64,000 nucleotides of DNA from Bradyrhizobium lablabi. Lineage in GTDB: Bacteria > Pseudomonadota > Alphaproteobacteria > Rhizobiales > Xanthobacteraceae. The stretch covers positions 868,001 through 932,000 of the forward strand of contig NZ_LT670844.1 of the NCBI RefSeq assembly GCF_900141755.1. Direction: 5' to 3'. Below, in pieces: positions 1-8,059 of this stretch (its first letter is position 1; the number at the start of each line of letters is the position of its first letter). Below the pieces are notes generated by a model. That model was given only the letters and a program-made list of their open reading frames with translations. It was not told the origin of the DNA and ran no database searches. The translations under genes were made by a program, and so were the position numbers.

Positions 1-600
1 GCTTCTCCCGCGGTCGCCTATGATGATCCCGGACTGTTCGAGAACAGGGGCAATGCGGTATCGCCATGGCGACGGGACTCGACTGCGACGCGCGTGTCGG
101 CGACGCAATGGAAATGGGGCGATGAGGAGCGCCGGCAATACGTCGTCATGCATAATGAGATGGCGCGAATATTGGCTAACGTCGTCGCGCGGATCGGACG
201 AAGCTATGCCGACGTGATTTCCTGGGTCGCCCCAGGGCTCACCCATCGAAGCTTTGTGCTGGCGCGCGGCGAGCGCGCCCTACACCACGTGCCGGCGTCG
301 CGAAAAGTCGGCGCCAAGCGGATCGAGCTCGTGGGCGCCAACGACCACCTCCCGGCAGAACTTCGGATCGCCTGCCTTCCTCTCCCCGACGACTGCAAGA
401 ACGCGATCGCGCGTTTGTCCCGTCGCCTCAAGGTCGACCTTCCGCGCGCAACGGCGATCTACGCACGCGGCGGCGTCAACGCGACCCCGCTCGCGCTGCC
501 GGAGCTTCTGGATGTTCTGGTGAAGCGGCTCGTCTACAACACTCTCAGCGTCGAAGGAAAGCGAAGTCATGGCCGCGTTGTCACTGAAAATAGGCGTTAG
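1..600 (+). CDS. Unidentified protein, 5' end cut by window edge
   Basis: I do not recognise this protein. The frame is open from base 1 to the TAG at 598-600, giving about 199 visible residues. The first usable in-window start is a GTG at 94, but the upstream translation (with a PWRRDSTATR segment) looks coding, so the true start probably lies off the window. No signal peptide or membrane segment is visible. The C-terminal half has an alternating hydrophobic pattern around RIELVGAND and ends with a helix-like ALPELLDVLVKRL stretch. It overlaps the next gene by 32 bp, so the two are probably co-transcribed and may serve the same aromatic or acid catabolic pathway. No function is assigned. Confidence 0.6.
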   Translation, partial: ASPAVAYDDPGLFENRGNAVSPWRRDSTATRVSATQWKWGDEERRQYVVMHNEMARILANVVARIGRSYADVISWVAPGLTHRSFVLARGERALHHVPASRKVGAKRIELVGANDHLPAELRIACLPLPDDCKNAIARLSRRLKVDLPRATAIYARGGVNATPLALPELLDVLVKRLVYNTLSVEGKRSHGRVVTENRR

Positions 601-1546
601 CGACTCCGATCGGACCAGGCCGATCGCCAGTGGCGAGGTTGCGATCGAAGGCGTCGCCGCCGAGGTGACGCTGATGGGTGTACAGGCGCTGTTCAACCAG
701 CAGCTGACCGAGCACACTTTTGACTGTTGCGAATTCCCTCTCTCCTCCTACCTGCGATCGCTGGAACGCCCGGAGCGACCATATGTGGCAGTACCGGTAT
801 TCCCCTCGCGCCACTTCCGGTTCTCGAGCGTCTTCGTCAATACCGCAAAAGGAATACAAAAGCCTGCCGACCTTGCCGGCAAGCGCATCGGAGTTCCCGT
901 GTTCGACATGGCCGCCGCGGTCTGGCTGCGCGGCATCTTTCAAGATCATTTTGGACTATCACGCACCTCGCCGATTTATGTTGCCGGGGGGCTGGAGGCC
1001 GCGCGCACCGGCGACGAGCATCCGCAATTCTATCCCGGTCACTTCAAGCACGAGCAGAGAAACGACAAGAGCCTCGCCGTGCTGCTGGCCGAGGGCGAAA
1101 TCGATGCGTTGTATACGGCGCGCGCACCCAGCACCTGGCCGTCGGCTTCGGTGACCCGTTTATTCGCGGACCCGATGCAGGTGGAGCTCGATTATTTTTC
1201 GAAGACCGGCATCTTTCCGCCCATGCACGTCGTTGCGGTCAAGCGGAAGCTTGCCGAGGCCAATCCCGGTCTGACGTTGGCCATCTTCAATGCTTTCGCG
1301 CAGGCCCAGAAAATTGCCCGAGAAAGACTGTTCGACTCGGCCGCCTTGTGCACGATGCTGCCTTGGCAGCTCGAAAGCCTTCTTCTTACCGAGCAGCGGC
1401 TTGGCAAGGATTACTGGCCGGTGGGCTTGGCGAAAAACCGCGCAACGCTTCAAGTCATTATTCGCTACATGACCGAGGATGGTCTGATCGCGAAGGTAGC
1501 TTCACCCGAGGAGTTGTTTTCTGGCGCGGACATCTTGGAGACGTAG
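569..1546 (+). CDS. 4,5-dihydroxyphthalate decarboxylase-like protein
   Basis: The 325-residue protein resembles the Pht5 family, which has a periplasmic-binding-protein-like fold and includes 4,5-dihydroxyphthalate decarboxylase of phthalate degradation. Family features are the N-terminal strand LKIGVSDSDRT, a DCCEFPLSSY segment, the VPVFPSRHFR stretch near residue 75, and the KPADLAGKRIGVP motif shared with substrate-binding folds. There is no signal peptide, which fits a cytoplasmic enzyme rather than an ABC solute receptor. The ATG at 569 follows a GGAAAGCGAAG ribosome site and lies inside the preceding gene. The exact substrate is not shown by the sequence: relatives are often annotated either as decarboxylases or as ABC substrate-binding proteins. 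Confidence 0.75.
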   Translation: MAALSLKIGVSDSDRTRPIASGEVAIEGVAAEVTLMGVQALFNQQLTEHTFDCCEFPLSSYLRSLERPERPYVAVPVFPSRHFRFSSVFVNTAKGIQKPADLAGKRIGVPVFDMAAAVWLRGIFQDHFGLSRTSPIYVAGGLEAARTGDEHPQFYPGHFKHEQRNDKSLAVLLAEGEIDALYTARAPSTWPSASVTRLFADPMQVELDYFSKTGIFPPMHVVAVKRKLAEANPGLTLAIFNAFAQAQKIARERLFDSAALCTMLPWQLESLLLTEQRLGKDYWPVGLAKNRATLQVIIRYMTEDGLIAKVASPEELFSGADILET

Positions 1547-1686
1547 AGAGCAGTTTCGTCGCGGGGTGCGTCTTCCCAAAAGAAATGCAGGCAGCCCGTG
1601 ATGGCGAGCGAAGCCACCGTCGCGACGACCGCCGCGCCGATATTGGCTTCCACGAGTTCAAACAGGTGTTCGATCGTTCGGCGCAC
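1465..1686 (-). CDS. Possible small single-span membrane protein, antisense to neighbour's 3' end
   Basis: A 73-codon frame starts at a GTG (1684-1686) preceded by a GGAGG sequence 8 bases upstream, which is a strong Shine-Dalgarno arrangement. The product has one hydrophobic segment at residues ~15-36 (core GAAVVATVASLAITG), charged residues on both sides, and a polar tail. Its last 82 bp overlap the 3' end of the plus-strand decarboxylase-like gene in the opposite orientation. The family is unknown to me. The good ribosome site and the transmembrane segment argue for a gene; the convergent overlap and small size argue against it. Confidence 0.35.
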   Translation of the reverse strand: MRRTIEHLFELVEANIGAAVVATVASLAITGCLHFFWEDAPRDETALYVSKMSAPENNSSGEATFAIRPSSVM

Positions 1687-1762
1687 GGTAAATGCCTCCA
1701 GTTTTGCAAAGCTTGAGGCACAAATATTGCTTTTGGTTTAATGAGCGCCTGAGGAGAAAGAC

Positions 1763-2716
1763 GTGAGCACCATTCCCGTGATTGACATCGCCCCGCTAGT
1801 GAAGGGCTCGCCGGAGCAGGCCCACGCCATCGCAATGGACTTGGGCCGTGCATGCCGCGAGGTCGGTTTCTTCTATATTACGGGACATGGGGTCCCAAAG
1901 GCATTGATGGATGCCGTTTTTGATAGCTCGGCCGCGTTCTTTACCGGTCCGGCTACGATCCGGGAGGCTGCAACTTTCACCGGCCCCGGCGGCAACCGTG
2001 GTTACATACGGCTCGGAGGCGAGGCGCTCGATCCGGGCAAACCCGCCGACGTCAAGGAGGCCTTCAATATCGGCCTCGAGCTTCCGCCCGACGATCCGGA
2101 ACTTTTGGCGAGCGCTCCCTTTCGGGCCGCCAATTTGTGGCCGGATATGCCGGGGTTTCGCGACACCATGCTCGATTATTTTAATCGGGTCTGGCGACTG
2201 GGACGAGACCTGCATTGCGGATTTGCGCTCGACCTCGGGTTAGAGCCGGATTTCTTCGAGACCAAGCTCGACAGGCCGATCGCCACGCTACGCCTGCTTC
2301 ACTATCCTCCGGTCACGAAGCCTCTTTCCGAGGGACAACTCGGCGCGGGAGTGCATACGGACTACGGCAATGTCACGTTGCTGGCGACGGACGCGGTTGG
2401 CGGCTTGATGGTGCGGGACCGCTCTGGCCGCTGGCTCGACGCGCCCGTCGTGCCCGGCGCCTTCGTCTGCAACATCGGGGATTGTCTGATGCGATGGTCG
2501 AATGATGTCTACGTTTCGACGCCGCACAAAGTGGTCAGTCCGCCGGGCAAGGATCGCTATTCGGTGGCGTTCTTCCTCGATCCCAATCCGGACGCCGTCG
2601 TTGCGTGTTTGCCGACCTGCATAACTCCCGACCGGCCGGCGAAATACTCCCCGATCACCGGGGCGGAATTCCTTCGCTCGCGGCTCGAACCAACCTATTC
2701 TTCCAAACCGACCTGA
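1763..2716 (+). CDS. Isopenicillin N synthase-like 2-oxoglutarate/Fe(II) oxygenase
   Basis: The 317-residue protein belongs to the isopenicillin N synthase/plant-type 2OG-Fe(II) dioxygenase family. The N-terminal DIOX_N region includes GFFYITGHGVP (about residues 35-45). The iron triad is complete, with H198 and D200 in VHTDYGN and H255 in STPHKV. R265 in DRYSVAFFLDP sits where the family binds 2-oxoglutarate. The start is a GTG at 1763 behind GAGGAGAAA. Such enzymes hydroxylate or desaturate small molecules in the cytoplasm, and nothing here fixes the substrate. It stands alone on the plus strand, 216 bp after the decarboxylase-like gene. Confidence 0.85.
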   Translation: MSTIPVIDIAPLVKGSPEQAHAIAMDLGRACREVGFFYITGHGVPKALMDAVFDSSAAFFTGPATIREAATFTGPGGNRGYIRLGGEALDPGKPADVKEAFNIGLELPPDDPELLASAPFRAANLWPDMPGFRDTMLDYFNRVWRLGRDLHCGFALDLGLEPDFFETKLDRPIATLRLLHYPPVTKPLSEGQLGAGVHTDYGNVTLLATDAVGGLMVRDRSGRWLDAPVVPGAFVCNIGDCLMRWSNDVYVSTPHKVVSPPGKDRYSVAFFLDPNPDAVVACLPTCITPDRPAKYSPITGAEFLRSRLEPTYSSKPT

Positions 2717-2900
2717 CCGGGTACCAGGTCCATTTCTATAACGCTTTCGACCAATCGAGACCGCGCAGCATTCACGGTCTCAACGAATGAAGCCGCAACA
2801 GCGCGAATCGATTTTCGCGGCTGGTAGCGCAATTGTGCTCCGAACGGCCGGATTTTTCACTTATGTTCGTCGGTTCAGATTCGATTTTGGTGAGACTGTT
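2717..2900. other. Intergenic region with two inverted repeats
   Basis: A 7-bp stem (GAGACCG at 2757-2763 with CGGTCTC at 2775-2781, 11-base loop) lies between the oxygenase and the deoxyribosyltransferase-like gene. A second perfect 6-bp inverted repeat, CGCGAA (2802-2807) with TTCGCG (2814-2819), sits about 80 bp before the next start. Neither is followed by a T-run, so they are more likely operator or attenuator structures than rho-independent terminators. The role is inference. Confidence 0.3.
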
Positions 2901-3446
2901 ATGACAGGGACAGCCTATCTGGCAGGGCCCGACGTGTTTCTTCCCAATGCGGTCGCGCACGCCGCAAAGAAGGTCGAGATATGCCGGCGATTAGGTTTGC
3001 GCGGTTTGCCTCCGCTCAACGAGGATGCCGGGGCAGCCCCTACGGAGCTGGAGGTCTGGCAGGCGATTTATGAAAAGGACGTCGCCATCATGGAGAAGAG
3101 CGACATTATCATTGCCAACCTCACGCCGTTCGCAGGCGCATCCGCCGATGCGGGCACGTTAATCGAGGTCGGCTGGTTTCTCGGAAAAGGCAAGCCGATC
3201 TTTGGTTATTCGAACACGCCCGAAAACTTCGAATCCCGCATGCGGAGACAGCTTGGCGCAAGGCACGCGGACCTCGGCATCGAGGGGTTCCACCTGCCCG
3301 ACAATCTTATGATTGTCGGAGCGGTCCATAGCGGCGGATACCCGATCTTTCTTCCAACCGACGGCAAAGCACGCGGCCTCGATGCGCTCGACGTGTTCGA
3401 GACCTGCGTCGAGGCGGCGGCACGATATTTTGCCAAGCAGCCATGA
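2901..3446 (+). CDS. Nucleoside 2-deoxyribosyltransferase family protein
   Basis: The 181-residue protein matches the nucleoside 2-deoxyribosyltransferase fold. It begins with AYLAGPDVF, the family's substrate-loop signature, and carries ADAGTLIEVG with D83 and catalytic-type E89. The length fits the family (about 150-190). The frame is open upstream to 2787, but the ATG at 2901 is preferred because the AYLAGP motif then lies at the N-terminus as in homologues, and a GGTGAG sequence precedes it. The family exchanges or hydrolyses the base on 2'-deoxynucleosides in the cytoplasm. In this context it may serve salvage or breakdown of nucleosides, which is inference. Confidence 0.8.
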   Translation: MTGTAYLAGPDVFLPNAVAHAAKKVEICRRLGLRGLPPLNEDAGAAPTELEVWQAIYEKDVAIMEKSDIIIANLTPFAGASADAGTLIEVGWFLGKGKPIFGYSNTPENFESRMRRQLGARHADLGIEGFHLPDNLMIVGAVHSGGYPIFLPTDGKARGLDALDVFETCVEAAARYFAKQP

Positions 3447-3781
3447 ACGCTTCAACATGGGTCCGCTAGCCGAGGTTCCGCACACGGGTCCGATGGCGAA
3501 ACCATCGATGACGTACGACGACAACCCCTGATGCACACTGGATTCCCGGATCACGAATGACCGCTTTGCGCCACTAGCCGTCTTTGGTCGAACGGATGTT
3601 GCCGACACCGCTGAAGTGGACCGCATTAACGGCTCATGGAGTCATGCCAATACTGGCCCAAAACCAAAACCTCACATTGTCGCGCTCGACGATACCGGCA
3701 TCGCGCTGTTTGAGTGGCAACGAGGAATTCGTCTCAAAAAGCACCGATAATGCTATCGGTCAGAAACTTCGGGACTCTACG
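3447..3781. other. Convergent intergenic region
   Basis: This 335-bp stretch separates the plus-strand deoxyribosyltransferase-like gene from the minus-strand HxlR gene. No convincing gene is seen. It contains the minus-strand terminator annotated at 3736-3760. The remainder shows no repeat or RNA signature that I can recognise. Confidence 0.5.
3736..3760 (-). terminator. Rho-independent terminator of the HxlR gene
   Basis: On the minus strand a perfect 7-bp stem (ACCGATA / TATCGGT, loop GCAT) at 3743-3760 is followed by GC and five T residues (3740-3736). It starts about 20 bases after the stop codon of the HxlR gene at 3782. This is the classic intrinsic-terminator layout. Confidence 0.75.
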
Positions 3782-4333
3782 TCACCTTTTCTTTTGGCTC
3801 TTACGCAGAACTCCGCGGGTACGCTTCAGCTTGATCGATATGTCGCGCGCCAGTTGACCGCCGAATCGCTCTCGGTTGAAAGGCACGGCGCCGGTGCCGG
3901 GGACAATTTCGATGTCCTCGAGCTGCAATGGCTTTCCCCGCGCTGACAGGGGGGGCGGAATTTCGATTTGCTGCCCGCTGGTGCGGTCCTTGAAAACCAC
4001 CTGCGGCCCTGCGGGCTCCGCAAGCCAGTCATCGCCCCATTTTTTGAGTGCCAGGTAAGTCGGAAAGAAATCACGGCCCTTTTTGGTCAATACATATTCA
4101 TGGCGCCCGCTGTGCTCCGGGAGGGGCGTGCGTGTCATCATGCCGAGATCAACAAATTTCTTCAAACGCGCGCTGAGAATGTTCGGTGCGACGCCAAGAT
4201 AATATTGAAACTCATCGAACCGCCTGGTGCCATAATAGGCTTCCCGAAGCAGCAGGATGGACCAACGGTCGCCGACCACGTCCATGGCGCGGGCGATCGA
4301 GCATTGCTGGTTGGAAGAACGGGAACGCTTCAA
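3782..4333 (-). CDS. HxlR-family winged-helix regulator
   Basis: This HxlR-type DNA-binding protein has the family opening CSIARAMDVVGDRWS, the LLLREAYYGTRRFDEFQ helix, and the wing segment YVLTKKGRDFFP. Relative to typical 110-160 aa members it has a C-terminal extension of about 60 residues. The frame stays open to 4393, but no ATG precedes the domain, so the start must be TTG. The TTG at 4333 gives MKRSRSSNQQCSIA, a typical HxlR N-terminus; TTGs at 4351 and 4393 are alternatives. It is transcribed toward its own terminator and lies downstream of, and convergent in direction with, no operon partner. Its target is unknown; the adjacent CoA-transferase operon is a candidate. Confidence 0.85.
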   Translation of the reverse strand: MKRSRSSNQQCSIARAMDVVGDRWSILLLREAYYGTRRFDEFQYYLGVAPNILSARLKKFVDLGMMTRTPLPEHSGRHEYVLTKKGRDFFPTYLALKKWGDDWLAEPAGPQVVFKDRTSGQQIEIPPPLSARGKPLQLEDIEIVPGTGAVPFNRERFGGQLARDISIKLKRTRGVLRKSQKKR

Positions 4334-4463
4334 ATTACGTCTCGCAGCCAAATTGCCCTCGGTGATTCCAGATCGCTTATAGCAGCAGACCAACGTTCCT
4401 CGTCTACCCTTTTCGATCGCGAGATCGCTTCACCAAGAAGGCATGCGGTGAGTGGCATCGCAG

Positions 4464-5729
4464 TCAAGCCGCCTGGCCTTCAGCCCCCTGTGGTTTGACC
4501 TCGGTCCCGGGCTCAAGCGCACGGCGGTGGGAGACCAACACGCCGGTCTCGGAGAGCCGCTGCAGTTCCGCCTCGCTCACGCCGAGTTCGCCAAACACTT
4601 CTCTGTTGTGTTCTCCCTGAAAAGCCGGTGTGCCGATCGGCGACAGTTCGTCCCTGGAAAAGTGCCATGGGCGACCCGGCAACTTGTACTCGCCACCACT
4701 GCGATCCGGAACAAGCTGGACCGCACCCCAATAGCTGCTCCAATCTGACTTCGTCAGCTCCTTGATCGAGCGGATTTCGCCCATCGCGATCTTGGCCTCG
4801 TCGAACTGGGCGTCCAGCGTTGCCATATCGGGGAAAGTCAAAATCCAGGACTGGATGATCTGATGCAGCGCGCCGAAATTCAATCGACGCGTCGCGGCGC
4901 TCGAAAACCTGGGATCGTCCAACAAATCGACGCGTCGCATCGCGCGCAACCAGGACGGAAACGTCCGGCTGCCGACAATGCTCGTGGCCACCGTAAAATG
5001 CTTGCCCTGCGGCCCCGTGAAGAAGGAGCAATCGGTGGCGCCGAGCACCGCGGGCTCCGCGCCGAGATCGTGGTCAGTGAGATCGACGTGAGCGCGTTCG
5101 TTGACCGCCAACAACGTTGCAGCCATCGCGACGTCGATATACTGGCCCTGCCCAGTCGTCTGCCGGCTGTGGAGTGCCGCGAGGATCGCAATCACCGCCT
5201 GCAATCCGGTGTAGACATCGGCATGCGAGAGACTGTCTGTGCGCGGCTCCGTCAAGGCGTCGCCATAGTGGCGGACACTGTTTTCGGTAAAGCCGGCTTC
5301 CGCCTGCACCGTCGGCGCATAGGCCATGCGGCTGCGCCACGGACCGCCCTGGCCGTATCCGGTGATCGATGCGTAGATCAGTCGCGGATTGCGTTTTGAC
5401 AACGTCTCGTAATCGAGGCCGAAGAAGCCGAGCGTGCCCGCGCGAAAATTCTCGACCACGATATCCGCAATATCGCAGAGTTTTAGCGCGAGCTCATAGG
5501 CGCCGGGAATGTTCAGATTGATGCTGACGTTACGCTTGCCCGCATTCTGCTGGGCATAATAGCCCGACATGCCGTCGGTCGAGGGAAACGCAAAGCGCGA
5601 GACATCCGGGCTTGGTGGCTCGACCTTGATGACCTCGGCGCCGAGATCCAGCAAGGTCCGCGCGCACAGGGGACCCGCTAGCACGCGGGAAAAGTCGACG
5701 ATACGAATTCCGCTGAGTGGGCCAGCCAT
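4464..5729 (-). CDS. CaiB/BaiF (family III) CoA-transferase
   Basis: The 421-residue protein is a family III CoA-transferase, which moves CoA between carboxylic acids in the cytoplasm. The N-terminal GIRIVDFSRVLAGPLCARTLLDLGA-type opening is diagnostic (shown here in part: VDFSRVLAGPLCARTLLDLG). The predicted nucleophile is D171 in HADVYTG, followed by the GQGQYIDVAM motif. The gene starts 2 bp after the stop of the enoyl-CoA hydratase gene, so the two form an operon. A natural reading is CoA activation plus hydration of an enoyl-type acid, but the substrate cannot be told from sequence. Confidence 0.9.
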   Translation of the reverse strand: MAGPLSGIRIVDFSRVLAGPLCARTLLDLGAEVIKVEPPSPDVSRFAFPSTDGMSGYYAQQNAGKRNVSINLNIPGAYELALKLCDIADIVVENFRAGTLGFFGLDYETLSKRNPRLIYASITGYGQGGPWRSRMAYAPTVQAEAGFTENSVRHYGDALTEPRTDSLSHADVYTGLQAVIAILAALHSRQTTGQGQYIDVAMAATLLAVNERAHVDLTDHDLGAEPAVLGATDCSFFTGPQGKHFTVATSIVGSRTFPSWLRAMRRVDLLDDPRFSSAATRRLNFGALHQIIQSWILTFPDMATLDAQFDEAKIAMGEIRSIKELTKSDWSSYWGAVQLVPDRSGGEYKLPGRPWHFSRDELSPIGTPAFQGEHNREVFGELGVSEAELQRLSETGVLVSHRRALEPGTEVKPQGAEGQAA

Positions 5730-5731
5730 GA

Positions 5732-6529
5732 TCAGCGCCCCGCGAATTTCGCAAGACCAGGGCCGTTCTTGCGGAACGAGGCAAGGCCGATTTTCAGATC
5801 TTCCGACGCCCAGATCGGCGCCTGCACCCTTGCCATCGCCTCGTCGGCGGCGGCGACACCGTCATTGACGGCAATGTGCGCGAGCTCCTTGGTCGCGGCG
5901 TGCGCGACCGTCGGACCTTGTGCGAATTCCTCGGCGATCGCCATGGTGGCCTTTTCCAGCTGCTCTTCCGGAACCGTCAGATTGATCAGTCCCCATTTTT
6001 CCAGGGTCGGCGCATCGTAGCGGCGCGCCAGCATCGACATTTCCTTGGCGCGCAATGCGCCGATGCGCTGCACCTGGCGCTGGATGCCGCCTAGCAATGG
6101 ATGCAGCCCAAGCGTTGCCTCCACCGAGCCGATTTTGGCCGACGACGCCGCGATGATGTAGTCGCAGGACAGCGCCAATTCGAGCCCGCCGCCAAGGCAG
6201 ACGCCGTGCACGCTCGCGATCAGCGGGATCGGCAACAATTCCATGAAACGCAAAAATTCGACGCCGTTCAGGCGGCGGTTTTCATTGCTTTGATCGCCAC
6301 TGCCCTGCGCCACGCGCTTGTCGAAAATGTCGAGATCGGCGCCGGCCGAGAAATGCCGCAGCCCGCTGCGCAGCACGATGGCGCGGCTAGAGGCGTCGCG
6401 CGCCGCCTCGATATTTTCCACAATGGCATTGATGAGCTTCGGACCCAGCAAATTGTAGGGCCGGTACACCATGGTCAGCACAGAGATATTGCCGCGCTGC
6501 TCGCGCGTAATGAGTGCATCCTCGGACAC
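5732..6529 (-). CDS. Enoyl-CoA hydratase/isomerase (crotonase fold)
   Basis: The 265-residue protein is a crotonase-superfamily member. The oxyanion-hole segments are present at HFSAGADLDIF (about residues 59-69) and HGVCLGGGLELALS (about 108-121). Glutamates occupy both positions used by hydratases: E117 in GGGLELA, and E137 in SVEATLGLHP. It is the first gene of a two-gene operon with the CoA-transferase. The upstream region holds an inverted repeat with a TTATCATT core (6627-6644) also found next to the HxlR gene at 7198. Hydratase, isomerase or hydrolase activity cannot be separated by sequence alone. Confidence 0.88.
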   Translation of the reverse strand: MSEDALITREQRGNISVLTMVYRPYNLLGPKLINAIVENIEAARDASSRAIVLRSGLRHFSAGADLDIFDKRVAQGSGDQSNENRRLNGVEFLRFMELLPIPLIASVHGVCLGGGLELALSCDYIIAASSAKIGSVEATLGLHPLLGGIQRQVQRIGALRAKEMSMLARRYDAPTLEKWGLINLTVPEEQLEKATMAIAEEFAQGPTVAHAATKELAHIAVNDGVAAADEAMARVQAPIWASEDLKIGLASFRKNGPGLAKFAGR

Positions 6530-6626
6530 GACGGACCTCCATGTCTCGACGCGACGCTGCGCCCGGCTTGTTTATTGCAGCCAGCCTACAACATGGCTTG
6601 CAATTTGCAAGTCAAGTTTCCGTATT

Positions 6627-6644
6627 AAATGATAATCGTCATTT
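6627..6644. promoter_or_regulatory. Inverted repeat, candidate HxlR operator upstream of the hydratase gene
   Basis: A perfect 6-bp inverted repeat (AAATGA, 6-base spacer TAATCG, TCATTT) lies about 100 bp before the hydratase start, in an AT-rich patch. On the minus strand it contains TTATCATT, an octamer also present between the HxlR gene and the divergent gene at 7291. A shared operator for the HxlR protein is inferred. Confidence 0.4.
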
Positions 6645-6706
6645 TACCCAACGTCGCTAGAGACTTGCGACCAGCCGCAGGCCCGAACCCGAAGCGTGCG
6701 AAAGCG

Positions 6707-7198
6707 CTATTTCCGGAAATGCGTCAGGCGCCAGCGGACCAGATCATCGGCACCCGGGCCTTCCTGCGGCAGCAGATCCTGCGCCTTGACGCGCTGCCCG
6801 GTCTCCCGGTCGACCATGGCAAGTTTCACGATGTGTCCGGTTTTGTGGTCGACAAATCTGAGCGGCGGCCCGGCATCTCCGGAAACCGCCCATTTATCTC
6901 CGACCTGCGCCAGCGCGTGGAGCACAAGAATGATGTCCCTGCCTTTTGGGGTCAGAACATATTCGTATCGCTCGGGATTGGTCTGATAGAGGCGCCGCTC
7001 GATCAACTCATTGTCTTCAAGATGTTTTAGCCGATCGGACAAGGTCGCATTGGTCACGCCGGTTGAGCGGCGCAAATCCTCGTACCTGGCGAGCCCGAGC
7101 GACAGGTCGCGCAGGATCAGCACCGCCCAGCGGTCACCGATCGCCTCGAGCACGCCGGCGATCGAGCACGCCATCCCTTCAAAACTTTTTGACCGCAT
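6707..7198 (-). CDS. HxlR-family winged-helix regulator
   Basis: The 163-residue protein carries the HxlR domain: CSIAGVLEAIGDRWA, the LILRDLSLGLARYEDLRR helix and the wing YVLTPKGRDI. It has a short C-terminal extension ending in DLVRWRLTHFRK. The frame is open to 7228, but the ATG at 7198 is preferred because an AGGAGG sequence precedes it by 9 bases and the product then starts MRSKSFEGMACSIA, like other HxlR proteins. It sits between the hydratase/CoA-transferase operon on its own strand and the divergent molybdenum-hydroxylase operon. Both flanking intergenic regions share a TTATCATT motif, so it may control both operons as well as itself. Confidence 0.9.
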   Translation of the reverse strand: MRSKSFEGMACSIAGVLEAIGDRWAVLILRDLSLGLARYEDLRRSTGVTNATLSDRLKHLEDNELIERRLYQTNPERYEYVLTPKGRDIILVLHALAQVGDKWAVSGDAGPPLRFVDHKTGHIVKLAMVDRETGQRVKAQDLLPQEGPGADDLVRWRLTHFRK

Positions 7199-7217
7199 AA
7201 ACGCTTGCCTCCTGGTA

Positions 7218-7234
7218 ACTCTTATCATTAGAGT
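7218..7234. promoter_or_regulatory. Inverted repeat in HxlR/hydroxylase divergent promoter region
   Basis: A perfect 5-bp inverted repeat (ACTCT, 7-base spacer TATCATT, AGAGT) lies 20 bp before the HxlR start and 57 bp before the divergent gene. It overlaps the TTATCATT octamer shared with the site at 6627-6644. Position and symmetry suit an autoregulatory HxlR operator. Confidence 0.4.
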
Positions 7235-7290
7235 GACAAATCGTCCAGTGTCGTCGCTGCTGGAACATCTCGTGGAATGGGAAAATCAGC

Positions 7291-8010
7291 ATGAGCGAGC
7301 TTCGTGACCTCGTGATCTCTGCACATGGTGGCATCGAGCGCTGGAATAAAGTGAATGCCATCGAGGGCGACATGTCCATCACCGGCGCACTCTGGGCACG
7401 AAAAGGCTGGCCTGATGTGCTCAAGGACATTCAGGTCACTGCCGACGCCAAAAACCAATGGATCAGCTACCAGCCCTTTATCAGTGGGAGCCTGCGCAGT
7501 TCATGCCTGCCCGACCACAGCGTGATCGAAACGCACGACGGAGAGCCGATCAAGGATCGAAAGAATCCCCGCAACTCGTTTGACGGCCACACCCTCGAAA
7601 CCCCGTGGGACGATTTGAATCTCGCCTATTTCAGCGGCTACGCGATGTGGAATTACCTGACGACGCCTTTCATCTTTGCGCTGCCGGGATTCAAGACGGA
7701 AGAGATCGAGCCATGGCCCGAGGACGGCGTAAGGCGCCGGCGACTGAAGGTCGTCTTTCCCGATCACATTGCAACCCACTGCGCCGAGCAGATCTTTCAC
7801 ATCAATGACCAAGGCCTGATCTGCCGTATGGACTACAGCGCGATTGTCGCCGGCGGCGCACCGACCGCGCACTATTTGTACGACCACAGGGATTTTTCCG
7901 GAATCAAGATTGCCACGAAGCGGCGGGCGCTGCGCAGGAAGCCTGACGGCAGCGCCGTTCTGGATCCAGTGTTCGTGGCGATTGATATCGCTGACATCCG
8001 CTTCTCATAA
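7291..8010 (+). CDS. Uncharacterised protein upstream of molybdenum hydroxylase
   Basis: This is a 239-residue soluble protein with no signal peptide, and I recognise no named family with certainty. The N-terminus ([20 protein letters not shown]) resembles the opening of lipoprotein-sorting/LolA-like beta-rich proteins, and the body alternates short strands with many aromatic residues. The ATG at 7291 follows GGGAAAA. It is divergent from the HxlR gene and lies 49 bp before the 2Fe-2S subunit gene, so it is probably the first gene of the hydroxylase operon. It could be a binding or carrier protein for the hydroxylase substrate, which is a guess from position only. Confidence 0.7.
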   Translation: MSELRDLVISAHGGIERWNKVNAIEGDMSITGALWARKGWPDVLKDIQVTADAKNQWISYQPFISGSLRSSCLPDHSVIETHDGEPIKDRKNPRNSFDGHTLETPWDDLNLAYFSGYAMWNYLTTPFIFALPGFKTEEIEPWPEDGVRRRRLKVVFPDHIATHCAEQIFHINDQGLICRMDYSAIVAGGAPTAHYLYDHRDFSGIKIATKRRALRRKPDGSAVLDPVFVAIDIADIRFS

Positions 8011-8059
8011 GCGGAGTTTGGACATCCCGTCTCGCGCAGCCACGCTATCGGAGGAATCA

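Noticed and set aside
727..1716. 329-codon plus-strand frame overlapping the decarboxylase-like gene
   Set aside because: Different frame of the same DNA, Arg-rich translation with no family features; the frame at 569-1546 has recognisable motifs.
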